64,000 bases of DNA from Suilimivivens sp964614185 (lineage in GTDB: Bacteria > Bacillota > Clostridia > Lachnospirales > Lachnospiraceae), in the NCBI GenBank assembly GCA_964614185.1, contig CAZTKJ010000003.1:1-64000 (forward strand). Direction: 5' to 3'. Under the pieces are notes generated by a model. The model saw nothing but the letters and a program-made list of their open reading frames with translations, was not told the DNA's origin and did no database searches. The position numbers and the translations under genes were made by a program. Positions 1 through 8,387 of this stretch are shown piece after piece; positions within the stretch are counted from its first letter, which is position 1, and each line of letters starts with the position of its first letter.

Positions 1-55
1 AACAGTCACGGCTTACCGCCACGATTCCGATTTTTACTTTGGGTAAATTGTTCAT
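1..55 (-). CDS. Sugar isomerase, L-fucose/L-arabinose isomerase family (5' end only)
   Basis: Only the first 18 codons are inside the window; the gene runs off the left edge. The visible N-terminus, MNNLPKVKIGIVAVSRDC, resembles the opening beta strand of the L-fucose/L-arabinose isomerase-like family. A strong AGGAGGA ribosome binding site at 64-70 fixes the start. It is the last visible gene of a minus-strand group with DUF4867 and xylulokinase, 35 bp downstream of the DUF4867 stop. The context suggests aldose-ketose isomerisation feeding a ketose kinase. Family assignment from 18 residues is tentative; context raises it. Confidence 0.6.
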   Translation of the reverse strand, partial: MNNLPKVKIGIVAVSRDC

Positions 56-90
56 GTGAAACATCCTCCTTTATGATATATGTTTATTTT

Positions 91-711
91 TTACTCGTTG
101 ATATTAAGATTCTTTCCAATCAGTCCCATAGGACTTCCTTCAGGAAGACCGCCTTCAGGATGCCCCAGAAGCCATTTGTTCTTAGCTGTTAAATGAGCAT
201 CTTCACCGCCTTTATGATCTTCTTCCAAATCAAGATTAGTGCCCTTTGGCAAAACTACCACCACTTTAAATCCCTTACCGTCCACACCACAGGGTGCATA
301 GTGAAGGGTTGTGGCATAGACTTCCACAGCCGTTCCTGCCGGAATCAGAAATGCTTCTACTTTCGAGGTATCATAGGTAAAGTCATCTGTTATGTCCTGC
401 TGACATCCCAGCATTAAAATGGCATCGGTAACTGCCACGTTGATTTCAGAGCTTCTATGATATTCCAGTGCATTCAGCATACAATTATGCCCATTGCAGT
501 ATCCGATCTGAACCGGCAGTTCGCCATAAGTCTTATCTGTCAGTTCTTTCATAACAGGAAGTTTCTCAAGCTCTTCCACACCGGGCACATAGATCACATC
601 ATCCGGACAGGGTGCTGCATCCATCGCCTTTATCAGCTCCGTAAAATCAATATCTTTAATGGCTCTTCCATATTTCCTGAATCTTTCATCAGTGATGCTG
701 TAAACCTGCAT
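91..711 (-). CDS. DUF4867 family protein
   Basis: This 206-residue soluble protein has no signal peptide or membrane segment. It resembles the DUF4867 family, which in Firmicutes is found with sugar isomerases and kinases; no reaction is established for it. The beta-rich middle, with PAGTAVEVYATTLHYAPCGV near residues 125-145, looks like a cupin-type barrel, so a role in sugar binding or isomerisation is possible but inferred. An AGGAGGAAA ribosome binding site sits 6 bp upstream of the ATG. The xylulokinase stop lies only 12 bp upstream, so translation is likely coupled within one operon. Confidence 0.8.
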   Translation of the reverse strand: MQVYSITDERFRKYGRAIKDIDFTELIKAMDAAPCPDDVIYVPGVEELEKLPVMKELTDKTYGELPVQIGYCNGHNCMLNALEYHRSSEINVAVTDAILMLGCQQDITDDFTYDTSKVEAFLIPAGTAVEVYATTLHYAPCGVDGKGFKVVVVLPKGTNLDLEEDHKGGEDAHLTAKNKWLLGHPEGGLPEGSPMGLIGKNLNINE

Positions 712-723
712 TTCTTTTTCCTC

Positions 724-2193
724 CTATTTGATGATATCGAACAGCGGCATGCATGCCGGGTAAATCTGTCTGAACTGCCGGTATCTTTCTTCATACCGGG
801 CTACCAGCTCCGGTTCCGGTTCTACCGTATCGATTACTTTTACAATTTTTTCTGCTGCTTCTTCCACATTGGCATATTCACCACAGGCAACTGCTGCCAG
901 CATAGCGCCTCCGAGGGCAGGACCTTCTTCGCTTTCAATTACATCTACCTTCAGATTTAGTATATTGGCAATCATCTTTTTCCAAAGAGGACTCTTGGCA
1001 CCGCCGCCGCAGATCTTAGTTCTCTCGATTTTGATCCCAAGGGATTTGGCCACTTCAAAAGAATCACGGAGTGCAAATGCAACCCCTTCCAATACGGCCT
1101 GAGTCATATCTTCTCTTTTGGTATCCATGGTCATACCGATAAAGGTACCTCTGGCATTGGGATCATTGTGAGGAGAACGCTCTCCCATCAGATAGGGCAG
1201 GAAATAAACATGATTTTCGCCAAGTTTTTCAATACCCGCCTGTTCCTCACCATACTTATCTGTCCCAAGGATATCTTCCAACCACCACTTATTACAGGAA
1301 GCCGCACTCAGCATACATCCCATCAGATGATAGTGTCCGTCTGCATGGGCAAAAGCATGAAGGGCATTGTATTTGTCTACACCGAAATTTTTCGAAGAAA
1401 TAAAGATGGTTCCGCTGGTGCCAAGTGAGATATTGCACATACCGTCACCTACCGTACCTGTTCCTACTGCTGCTGCTGCATTATCTCCGGCGCCTGCTGC
1501 CACTTTTACATTTTCAGGAATCCCCAGCTCCTTTGCTATTTCTTTGGTAACAGTGCCTACGCATTCATAGCTTTCATAAAGCCTGGGAAGCATCTCCTTC
1601 CTGATTCCGCAGATCCTGCACATCTCCTCTGACCAGCAGCGGTTCTTAACATCCATAAGAAGCATGCCGGAAGCATCGGAAACATCCGTGCAGTTAACGC
1701 CTGTCAGTTTATACGCAATATAATCTTTAGGGAGCATGATTTTAGAAATCTTATCAAAATTCTCAGGCTCCTTATTTTTTACCCACAAAATCTTAGGGGC
1801 AGTAAATCCCGTAAATGAAATATTGGCCGTATACTGAGAAAGCTTCTCCTTGCCGATTACATTATTCAGATAATCACATTCTTCATAAGTACGCCCGTCA
1901 TTCCAAAGAATTGCAGGGCGGATCACGTGATCTTCTTCATCCAGGATCACAAGTCCGTGCATCTGACCGCCAAAGCTGATTCCGGCTATTTCAGACTTAT
2001 CTGCCTCCGAAATAAGCTCTTTGATCCCCTCCATTACCTGGTCATACCAGTCTTCCGGTTTCTGCTCCGACCAGCCGGGATGCGGAAAATACAGGGGATA
2101 TTCCCTGGAAACAATTTTCCTGATTGTCCCTTCCCCATCCATAAGCAGAAGCTTTACTGCACTGGTTCCCAAATCAATACCTATATACAGCAT
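724..2193 (-). CDS. xylB: Xylulokinase (FGGY carbohydrate kinase)
   Basis: A 489-residue FGGY kinase that would phosphorylate D-xylulose or a related ketose with ATP. The N-terminal phosphate-binding motif MLYIGIDLGTSAVKLLL, the FGGQMHG segment typical of xylulokinases near residue 77, and the C-terminal GGGAKSPLWKKMIANIL nucleotide-binding segment are all present. An open frame extends 17 codons further upstream, but the GGAGGG ribosome binding site at 2199-2204 supports the second of two adjacent ATGs (2193). Partner genes are DUF4867 and an isomerase, so the true substrate may be a less common ketose. A cre-like site 60 bp upstream predicts catabolite repression. Confidence 0.93.
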   Translation of the reverse strand: MLYIGIDLGTSAVKLLLMDGEGTIRKIVSREYPLYFPHPGWSEQKPEDWYDQVMEGIKELISEADKSEIAGISFGGQMHGLVILDEEDHVIRPAILWNDGRTYEECDYLNNVIGKEKLSQYTANISFTGFTAPKILWVKNKEPENFDKISKIMLPKDYIAYKLTGVNCTDVSDASGMLLMDVKNRCWSEEMCRICGIRKEMLPRLYESYECVGTVTKEIAKELGIPENVKVAAGAGDNAAAAVGTGTVGDGMCNISLGTSGTIFISSKNFGVDKYNALHAFAHADGHYHLMGCMLSAASCNKWWLEDILGTDKYGEEQAGIEKLGENHVYFLPYLMGERSPHNDPNARGTFIGMTMDTKREDMTQAVLEGVAFALRDSFEVAKSLGIKIERTKICGGGAKSPLWKKMIANILNLKVDVIESEEGPALGGAMLAAVACGEYANVEEAAEKIVKVIDTVEPEPELVARYEERYRQFRQIYPACMPLFDIIK

Positions 2194-2252
2194 CATAACC
2201 CTCCTTATATGTATCAACAACCTGCTGTGTGTGCAAGCACCCATGCACAGCT

Positions 2253-2266
2253 TGTAAATGCTTTCA
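2253..2266 (-). promoter_or_regulatory. Predicted cre site (CcpA) upstream of xylB
   Basis: On the minus strand the sequence is TGAAAGCATTTACA. It matches the CcpA operator consensus TGWAARCGYTWNCW at 13 of 14 positions; only the central G is replaced by A. It lies 60 bp upstream of the xylB start. Position and match suggest catabolite repression of the xylB/DUF4867/isomerase operon. Confidence 0.6.
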
Positions 2267-2299
2267 TGGTTGAACTGTTACTTTATATCATAACAAGAA

Positions 2300-2330
2300 A
2301 CCAAAAAAAGAGCAATGGAAATTCCATTGC
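2300..2330 (-). terminator. Rho-independent terminator of metNIQ
   Basis: On the minus strand a perfect stem GCAATGGAA/TTCCATTGC (2312-2330) with almost no loop is followed by TCTTTTTTTGG. It lies about 55 bp past the metQ stop and just upstream of the xylB regulatory region. A second weaker pair, TAACAAG (2291-2297) with CTTGTTA (2332-2338), could extend the structure. Confidence 0.8.
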
Positions 2331-2385
2331 CCTTGTTACGTATTTTTACGACTCTCGTTATGTTTTTTATGATATTTTATACACC

Positions 2386-3201
2386 TCAGTCAAAAGGAAC
2401 AACAGCTCCCTGATATGTATCTTCAATAAACTTTCTGATTTCGTCTGACTTAAGAACATCTACCAGCGCTTTTATCGCCTCGTTGTTTTCGTTGCCTTCC
2501 TTAACGGCAATCACATTCACATATGTCTGTGCCGCAAGGGAATCAGAAGTTTCTGTAGCAAGTGCATCTGTCTGGGCATTTAAACCGGCATCCAAAGCAT
2601 AATTACCGTTAATAACTGCAAATGATACTTCTCCAAGCACCTTGGAAACCTGAGCTGCTTCCAGTTCCACAAATTCAATATCATAAGGATTTTCTTCAAT
2701 ATCCAGGATCGTTGCGTTAATACCTGCATCTGCACTTAAAGTAAGCAGTCCGTTGTCCTGAAGAAGAAGAAGGGCTCTTGCTTCATTTGTTGTGTCGTTG
2801 GGAATCGCTATTGTTGCCCCTGTAGAAATGTTTGCCAGATCGCTTTCTGTTCCTGCATAAATTCCAAAAGGTTCATAGTGAATGCCGCCTGCATTTACAA
2901 GGTGGGTCTTCTGCTCTTCATTGAAGCTGTCAAGATAGGGGATATGCTGAAAATAATTTGCATCGATTTCCCCTGACTCCACTACATTATTGGGCTGCAC
3001 ATAATCATCAAATACTGTGATTTCCAGCTCATAACCCTGTTCTGCCAGCAAGGGCGCTGCTGCTTCCAGAATTTCTGCATGGGGCACTGCCGTAGCGGCT
3101 ACTGTGATTGTTTTACTTTCCCCGGCTCCTTTACTTCCGCAGGCTGTTAACATACCTGTCATAAGGGCTGCCATAAGAATAAGTGCTAATGTTTTTTTCA
3201 T
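2386..3201 (-). CDS. metQ: Methionine ABC transporter substrate-binding lipoprotein
   Basis: A 271-residue NlpA/MetQ-family binding protein that captures methionine outside the cell for MetNI. Residues 1-25 form a lipoprotein signal peptide ending in the lipobox LTAC. Family features include the early VAATAVPHAEILE strand and the FDDYVQPNNVVESGEIDANY segment typical of MetQ. The frame extends 10 codons upstream, but AAAAGGAGGAGAAG directly before ATG 3201 supports the shorter start. It is the last gene of the metN-metI-metQ operon and is followed by a terminator. Confidence 0.93.
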   Translation of the reverse strand: MKKTLALILMAALMTGMLTACGSKGAGESKTITVAATAVPHAEILEAAAPLLAEQGYELEITVFDDYVQPNNVVESGEIDANYFQHIPYLDSFNEEQKTHLVNAGGIHYEPFGIYAGTESDLANISTGATIAIPNDTTNEARALLLLQDNGLLTLSADAGINATILDIEENPYDIEFVELEAAQVSKVLGEVSFAVINGNYALDAGLNAQTDALATETSDSLAAQTYVNVIAVKEGNENNEAIKALVDVLKSDEIRKFIEDTYQGAVVPFD

Positions 3202-3264
3202 AACTTCTCCTCCTTTTGCAGTTTCCTGCATTTTTATAATAAACCCTTTCGGGTATTATCCGGT

Positions 3265-3960
3265 TTATCTGGTAATTCTTTTATCCAGCCTCTTGGAAAC
3301 TTTGGTTCCCACTACCTGCAGAATCTGTACTATAAGTACCAGAATAACGATTGCTGCATACATAAGTTTCAGCTGGCTCCTGTAATAACCATACTGAATA
3401 GCAATATTTCCAAGACCGCCACCGCCTACAACACCGGCCATGGCAGAATATCCCAGAATCGTTCCAAGGGCTATGGTAGCTCCCACGATCAGCGAAGTTC
3501 TTGCTTCTGCCAGAAGTACTTTAAAAATAATCGTAGAAAGGCCCGCTCCCATACTCTGTGCCGCTTCAATTACACCTCTGTCAACTTCCAGAAGGGAAGA
3601 CTCCACAAGTCTGGCTACAAAAGGCGCTGCTGCAATAGCCAGGGGTACTATCGTTGCCGCAGGTCCGTAGCTTCTTCCTACCAGCAGCTTCGTAAGGGGC
3701 ATAATGGTTATCAGCAGAATCAAAAAAGGAACACTTCTTACAATATTGACAATAAAGTCAAGGACTTTGTATACAGTTTTATTGGGTTTAAGACCTCCCG
3801 GAGCCGTTACTACAAGAATGATTCCCAGCGGCAGGCCGATAACATAAGCGATCAGCGTGGAAATAAGTGTCATATAAATGCTGATCCATGTATTTCCGGC
3901 TAATAAGTCGATCATCTTTTTATTTTCGACAAATAAATTAATTATCTTTTCAACCAACAT
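3265..3960 (-). CDS. metI: Methionine ABC transporter permease
   Basis: A 231-residue integral membrane permease of the MetI family. About five to six hydrophobic segments are visible, and the cytoplasmic coupling loop carries the EAA-type motif in LVESSLLEVDRGVIEAAQSM (residues about 125-145). The start overlaps the metN stop by 11 bp, which implies translational coupling. MetN supplies the ATPase and MetQ the binding protein. Confidence 0.93.
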   Translation of the reverse strand: MLVEKIINLFVENKKMIDLLAGNTWISIYMTLISTLIAYVIGLPLGIILVVTAPGGLKPNKTVYKVLDFIVNIVRSVPFLILLITIMPLTKLLVGRSYGPAATIVPLAIAAAPFVARLVESSLLEVDRGVIEAAQSMGAGLSTIIFKVLLAEARTSLIVGATIALGTILGYSAMAGVVGGGGLGNIAIQYGYYRSQLKLMYAAIVILVLIVQILQVVGTKVSKRLDKRITR

Positions 3961-4963
3961 AATTCTGCAGTTCCTCCACTTCCAGATTTCTTTCTTTCAG
4001 ATACTGAATCATCTTTTCCGCCGTAACTGTCTCATCCGGCAGCTGCAGAATCATCTGTCCATGCGCCACACCGCCTATATCCTTAGTGTCTGCCAAAAGG
4101 ATATTGACAGGGGCTTTGCAGGCAAGCACCATATTGGCAATGACAGGTTCAAAAGAAGAGTTGCTCTTAAATACGATCCTGATACAACGTTTCCCTTTCA
4201 TTTCCTCATATTTACTGTCATCACCCTGAAATACCAGTTTCCTTGCAGCACTGCTCTTTGGTCTGGCAAAAACTTCTTCCACGGTTCCTGTTTCTGCAAG
4301 GCAGCCGGAATCAATAATTGCCACATGGGTGCAGATTTCCTGAACCACAGCCATTTCATGAGTAATGATCACAATGGTAATGCCATATTTTTCATTTATT
4401 TCCTTTAAAAGAGCCAAAATGGATTTCGTAGTAGTAGGATCCAGTGCGCTGGTAGCCTCATCACAAAGAAGGATCTTGGGATTATTGGCAAGGGCTCTGG
4501 CAATGGCAACTCTTTGTTTCTGACCGCCTGAAAGCTGTGCCGGATAGGCTTTTGCCTTTTCCTCCAATCCTACGATTTCAAGCAGTTCCTTCGCACGCTT
4601 TCTGGCTTCCTTTTTGGAAGAACCTGTGATTTCCATAGGAAAACATATATTATCAACTACATTCCTCTGCATCAACAGATTAAAATGCTGGAAAATCATG
4701 GCGATTTCTGTTCTGGTCTTACGGAGTTCTTTTTCGTTTAAAGCAGATAAATCCTTCCCCTCTATCAATATGGTTCCCGTTGTAGGCCGTTCAAGGAAAT
4801 TAAGACATCTTACTAACGTTGACTTGCCTGCGCCGCTCATACCGATAATACCGTAAATTTCACCTTTATGTATATCAAGATTGATTCCTTTTAAGGCTTC
4901 AACCTGATTGTCCTTCCCCAGGAAGGTTTTTGTCACATCTTGTACCTGAATAATCGTTTCCAT
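3950..4963 (-). CDS. metN: Methionine ABC transporter ATP-binding protein
   Basis: A 337-residue ATPase that powers methionine import. Walker A GMSGAGKST is at residues 41-49, the signature LSGGQKQR near 142, and Walker B ILLCDEATSALD follows. The C-terminal 90 residues form the NIL domain that senses methionine in MetN proteins. It is the first gene of metNIQ. I looked upstream for an S-box (SAM) riboswitch and saw none: only about 130 bp separate the ATG from the palindromic repeat, and they hold no S-box-like stem series. Confidence 0.94.
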   Translation of the reverse strand: METIIQVQDVTKTFLGKDNQVEALKGINLDIHKGEIYGIIGMSGAGKSTLVRCLNFLERPTTGTILIEGKDLSALNEKELRKTRTEIAMIFQHFNLLMQRNVVDNICFPMEITGSSKKEARKRAKELLEIVGLEEKAKAYPAQLSGGQKQRVAIARALANNPKILLCDEATSALDPTTTKSILALLKEINEKYGITIVIITHEMAVVQEICTHVAIIDSGCLAETGTVEEVFARPKSSAARKLVFQGDDSKYEEMKGKRCIRIVFKSNSSFEPVIANMVLACKAPVNILLADTKDIGGVAHGQMILQLPDETVTAEKMIQYLKERNLEVEELQNYVG

Positions 4964-5091
4964 TTGATTTTCCCTCTGTAGTTTTCGGTCTCACAGTTTT
5001 TTATCTTATCACAAACCATATTTCCTTGCAACTAATTACAAAGGCTTCCTTTTTCTACTATACAAAATTTTCTTATTTTGCTATACTAAAA

Positions 5092-5317
5092 GGGTGTCAA
5101 AAGCTCCGCTTGGAACTATCGCATGGCAGATCGCACAAAAAAATTTGGGCAACCGACTTTTGCACGATGGAGCCAAAACTCAAAAATCGTGGAGGCCTTT
5201 GCTGAACACGATTTTCGTTTTAAGAGGTTTGGCGGAATGGTTCGTGCAATGGAGTGTGCACGAATTCTTTTGTGCAATCTTCCATCAAATGACTGTCATA
5301 TGGACCTTTTGACACTC
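5092..5317 (+). repeat. Palindromic repeat element, copy A (MITE-like)
   Basis: Roughly 226 bp bounded by inverted repeats: GGGTGTCAAAAG at the left and CTTTTGACACTC at the right. It is homologous along its length to copies at 26277 and 43283. The interior holds a stem AAAATCGTG/CACGATTTT around a 15-nt loop, so the whole element can fold into one long hairpin. It fills the 395-bp gap between divergent metN and arcC and ends about 40 bp before the arcC start. Short open frames inside it are not conserved between copies in length or ends. The remaining 4964-5091 is AT-rich and may hold the metN promoter, but I see no confident -35/-10 pair. Confidence 0.85.
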
Positions 5318-5358
5318 TAATCCTTTTTAATAAATTCTCAAAGGAGGTACTCCTTATT

Positions 5359-6294
5359 ATGAATAACAAAAGAGTTGTTGTTTCTTTGGGGCATGATGCC
5401 CTCGGATATACGACCTTAGAGCAGTGGGATGCTGTTAAGGTAACGGCTAAGGCCTTGGCGGATCTTATAGAAGCCGGTTATCAGCTTACCATTACCCACA
5501 GCAATGGCCCCCAGGTCAGCATGATCCACAAAGCCATGACCGAACTGCGGCGTTTATATATTGATTATACTCCGGCTCCCATGTGCGTATGTAATGCCAT
5601 GAGCCAGGGTTATGTAGGCTATGATATTCAGAACTCCCTAAAGGCTGAACTTTTAAGCCGGGGCATCGGCAAAACTGTGGCTACTATATTAACACAGGTC
5701 ACTGTGGACCCCTATGATGAAGCTTTTTATGAGCCTACCAAGCTTATTGGCCGCAATATGTCTGCAGAGGATGCTGAGGTGGAGATCAAGAAAGGAAACT
5801 TTGTTAAAGAAGAACCGGGCAGAGGTTTCCGCCGTATCATTGCCGCTCCCAGTCCTATTGATATTGTAGAAATCGAAGCCATCCGAACACTTGCCGATGC
5901 AGGTCAGATCGTAATTGCCTGCGGCGGCGGCGGTATTCCCGTTATTGAACAGAAGCATGCTTTAAAGGGAGCTTCTGCAGTTATTGAAAAGGATGCTATT
6001 GCAGGAAAGCTTGCAAGCGACTTAAATGCTGACCAGCTGATCATTTTAACTTCCGTTCCCAATGTATACCGGAATTTTGAACAGGATAACCAGGAATCCG
6101 TTACTTCCCTTACCGTTCCGGAAGCTATGGCTATGATGGAAGAAGGTCAGTTTGGAGCCGGTACTATGCTTCCTAAGATAGAAGCTGCCATTGCATATCT
6201 TTCTTCCCACCCTGAGGGCAGCGTATTGATCACTTCTTTAGATATGGTAAATGATGCCTTAAAAGGCAAGGCCGGTACGATTATTACAGCATAA
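5359..6294 (+). CDS. arcC: Carbamate kinase
   Basis: A 311-residue amino-acid-kinase-family protein that would make ATP from carbamoyl phosphate and ADP. The internal RGFRRIIAAPSPIDIVE, IACGGGGIPVIE and AGTMLPKIEAA segments and the length are as expected for carbamate kinase. The usual GGNAL phosphate loop at the N-terminus reads GHDALG instead. The AAAGGAGGT ribosome binding site lies about 10 bp before the ATG. It stands alone, without arginine deiminase or ornithine carbamoyltransferase neighbours, and is followed by a strong terminator. Copy A of the palindromic repeat lies directly upstream and may contain or displace its promoter. Confidence 0.92.
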   Translation: MNNKRVVVSLGHDALGYTTLEQWDAVKVTAKALADLIEAGYQLTITHSNGPQVSMIHKAMTELRRLYIDYTPAPMCVCNAMSQGYVGYDIQNSLKAELLSRGIGKTVATILTQVTVDPYDEAFYEPTKLIGRNMSAEDAEVEIKKGNFVKEEPGRGFRRIIAAPSPIDIVEIEAIRTLADAGQIVIACGGGGIPVIEQKHALKGASAVIEKDAIAGKLASDLNADQLIILTSVPNVYRNFEQDNQESVTSLTVPEAMAMMEEGQFGAGTMLPKIEAAIAYLSSHPEGSVLITSLDMVNDALKGKAGTIITA

Positions 6295-6312
6295 TACCAA
6301 ACTATTAAAGTA

Positions 6313-6346
6313 AACGCCTGTGCACTTCACGAAGTGCACAGGCGTT
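6313..6346. terminator. Bidirectional rho-independent terminator
   Basis: A near-perfect 16-bp stem (AACGCCTGTGCACTTC and its complement) with a two-base centre is followed by TTAATTTTATT on the plus strand and by TTTACTTTAATAG on the minus strand. It separates convergent arcC (+) and the ABC permease gene (-). Confidence 0.88.
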
Positions 6347-6350
6347 AATT

Positions 6351-7166
6351 TTATTCTAAATTAAGCTTCTTACGAATCAGATATTCACTTAAGAAATAAA
6401 GAGCTATTGAAATGACAAATTCCATGACGCCCCCTATCCAATAAGTAGGAGTCAGTATTTTAAACACATTGCTTTCATTACCTATATAGGTAAACATAAC
6501 TGGCACAAGTGCCATTCCCATGGCTATCTGCATAACTGTAGAAATGGCAAAATAGGCTAAAATGGAACCCAGTATCTTATGCTTACTTACAAGCTGTCCG
6601 ATACACACAGATCCTACGATCACCATAACATTATTCAATATGCCGCTAATGCCCATAAAAGCAAGACTACCAAGCATCGCCCTTAATCCGCTCCAGAAAA
6701 ACTCAGCCTCTTTTATCTCTTTTATTACTGCACCGATTGCTTCCCAAAAAGACACATCATTGGGTTTTAAAAATACCAGCATCATACTTCCGAAAATCAA
6801 GAGGCTTACCATAACTCCTATGATACTTAGAATCATCCATGCTATCATAGGCAGGATTTTGGAGATCAGCAACTGATGACTGGTTACCGGCAGCGTATGC
6901 GTCAGATATCCCTCATCTGTGAACATACTCTTATAAAAGCGGACGGCCAGAAAAATAATGATTCCCATATTTATCCCGATAAGTGCAATGTAAAACGTCA
7001 TCCATATAAGTGCACTAAGAACATCCAGACCTTGTATATGACTATGCCACAGCGGATGTATGAAAGGAATACCTGAAACTACTGACAGCACAAGCAGGAT
7101 ACCTATTAATATAGTGGGAATCTTCCACACAGCTTTCCATTCATGCTTTAACAGTTTCCCTAACAT
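6351..7166 (-). CDS. ABC-2 type transporter permease
   Basis: A 271-residue membrane protein with about six hydrophobic segments (near residues 20-40, 55-80, 105-135, 165-195, 200-225 and 240-262). It begins with the MLGKLLKHEWKA opening common in Firmicutes ABC-2 permeases. The start overlaps the ATPase stop by 7 bp. With the GntR regulator and ATPase it forms a YtrA-type three-gene exporter operon; such systems often respond to cell-envelope stress or peptide antibiotics, which is inference here. The substrate is unknown. Confidence 0.85.
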   Translation of the reverse strand: MLGKLLKHEWKAVWKIPTILIGILLVLSVVSGIPFIHPLWHSHIQGLDVLSALIWMTFYIALIGINMGIIIFLAVRFYKSMFTDEGYLTHTLPVTSHQLLISKILPMIAWMILSIIGVMVSLLIFGSMMLVFLKPNDVSFWEAIGAVIKEIKEAEFFWSGLRAMLGSLAFMGISGILNNVMVIVGSVCIGQLVSKHKILGSILAYFAISTVMQIAMGMALVPVMFTYIGNESNVFKILTPTYWIGGVMEFVISIALYFLSEYLIRKKLNLE

Positions 7167-7861
7167 GCGAACACCTCCCTGAAATAAGAATCAACGCTCT
7201 TTTCCCTGGTTTCCCGGATTTCTTCTACGGTACTCTGTAAGATCACTTCACCGTTCTTAATGAAAATCACTTCGTCCAGAATATTCTCAATATCTGAAAT
7301 CAAATGCGTGGAAATCAGCACCGTTGCATTTTCATTGTAATTGGTGATAATAGTTTTGATAATATAATCTCTGGCAGCGGGGTCTACACCTGCAATAGGT
7401 TCGTCCAAAATATACAGGTCTGCATCTCTGCTCATTACTAAGATCAACTGTACCTTTTCTCTGGTCCCTTTCGATAAAGTTTTAATTTTGGCGCTTTCAT
7501 CAATATTCAGGGACGTAAGCATCTCTCTTGCCCTTTCCTGCCTGAAATCCTCATAAAAGTCTGCAAAAAAAGAGATAAGCTCCGATACCTTCATATTATT
7601 ATCAAAGTAAGTTCTCTCCGGCAGATAGGATATCCTTGCCTTAGTCTCAGGGCCCGGATAACTTCCGTTTATCAGGACTTCGCCTTCTGTAGGTGTAAGT
7701 AAACCGTTTAGTATCTTGATCAGTGTGGTCTTACCGCTTCCGTTGGGCCCAAGAAGTCCTATGATCCTTCCTCTTTGCAGCATCAGATTCAAATGATTTA
7801 AAGCTGTTTTTCTCTTATTATATATTTTCGTAAGATTTCTTATTTCTACCAGTTCCTTCAT
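7160..7861 (-). CDS. ABC transporter ATP-binding protein
   Basis: A 233-residue ATPase. Walker A GPNGSGKT is at residues 38-45, the signature appears as LSKGTREKV, and Walker B as LYILDEPIAGVDP. The variant signature (SKG rather than SGG) is common in the ABC-2 drug/bacteriocin exporter subfamily. It overlaps GntR upstream by 4 bp (ATGA) and the permease downstream by 7 bp, so all three genes are translationally coupled. Confidence 0.92.
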   Translation of the reverse strand: MKELVEIRNLTKIYNKRKTALNHLNLMLQRGRIIGLLGPNGSGKTTLIKILNGLLTPTEGEVLINGSYPGPETKARISYLPERTYFDNNMKVSELISFFADFYEDFRQERAREMLTSLNIDESAKIKTLSKGTREKVQLILVMSRDADLYILDEPIAGVDPAARDYIIKTIITNYNENATVLISTHLISDIENILDEVIFIKNGEVILQSTVEEIRETREKSVDSYFREVFAC

Positions 7862-8229
7862 GAAACCCTTCCTCCTGCCTCTCTTTCTAATAATGCTACA
7901 ATATCTTCTTTGCTAAATCCCAGTGCTTCCATTCTCTTAATAAATTCTTCTATCTGCTCTTTAGCCAGTTGATTTCGGGTTTTTTTGATCATTTCCAAGT
8001 CCTCCGTAACAATTCTCCCGCTGGTTCGCTGGGTAATGATGATCTTGCTGCGTTCCAGCTCTGAAAGAGCCTTCTGCATGGTATTGGGATTGACCCCTGC
8101 TTCGGCTGCCAGTTCCCGCACGCTGGGGATCTTCTCTCCCGGCTGATATATTCCGGATACGATGCGTACCTGAATCTTTTCAAGTATCTGTGTATAAATG
8201 GGACGGTCTGAATTTAAATTCCACGCCAT
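7858..8229 (-). CDS. GntR family regulator, YtrA subfamily
   Basis: A 123-residue repressor with an N-terminal winged helix-turn-helix (about residues 10-75, including GEKIPSVRELAAEAGVNPNT) and the short C-terminal helical dimerisation tail of YtrA-type regulators. It lacks a ligand-binding domain. It heads the operon with the ATPase and permease. A perfect 11-bp inverted repeat lies over its own promoter, which strongly suggests autorepression. Confidence 0.92.
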   Translation of the reverse strand: MAWNLNSDRPIYTQILEKIQVRIVSGIYQPGEKIPSVRELAAEAGVNPNTMQKALSELERSKIIITQRTSGRIVTEDLEMIKKTRNQLAKEQIEEFIKRMEALGFSKEDIVALLEREAGGRVS

Positions 8230-8245
8230 TTCATCCCTCCTCTCT

Positions 8246-8279
8246 GTATTATTGTACTATCTATCTAATACAATAATAC
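8246..8279. promoter_or_regulatory. Inverted-repeat operator of the GntR/ABC operon
   Basis: A perfect inverted repeat, GTATTATTGTA (8246-8256) and TACAATAATAC (8269-8279), is separated by 12 bp. One half-site covers the -10 box of the promoter and the other lies close to the ribosome binding site of the gntR gene. GntR/YtrA regulators bind such AT-rich palindromes, so this is the probable autoregulatory operator. Confidence 0.75.
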
Positions 8280-8298
8280 TGCTATTTACTTTTGTCAA
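8270..8298 (-). promoter_or_regulatory. Promoter of the GntR/ABC operon
   Basis: On the minus strand a consensus -35 TTGACA (8293-8298) is followed after 17 bp by TATTGT (8270-8275). The start codon lies about 40 bp downstream. The -10 lies inside the right half of the inverted-repeat operator. Confidence 0.7.
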
Positions 8299-8387
8299 CC
8301 TATTTTTCTTATTTTTTCTCTCTTTTCGGAAAAGTGTTCCCATTAAGTACTCTTCAAATGAGAATAAATCACATAAAACATTATAAC

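Noticed and set aside
457..960. Plus-strand open frame of 167 codons opposite DUF4867/xylB
   Set aside because: It is a shadow frame across two well-supported minus-strand genes, with Cys/His/Phe-rich composition and no ribosome binding site. The same applies to long antisense frames at 3878, 11337, 20542, 27658, 48844 and 61507.
4964..5091. SAM (S-box) riboswitch upstream of metN
   Set aside because: Expected for a methionine importer, but the 128 bp before the repeat hold no S-box core or terminator/antiterminator pair.
5094..5320. Short open frames inside the palindromic repeat (also 26182-26502 minus and 43301-43489)
   Set aside because: They lie wholly or mainly within a non-coding palindromic element, differ in length, strand and ends between copies, and lack consistent ribosome binding sites. 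Small proteins called here would be artefacts.
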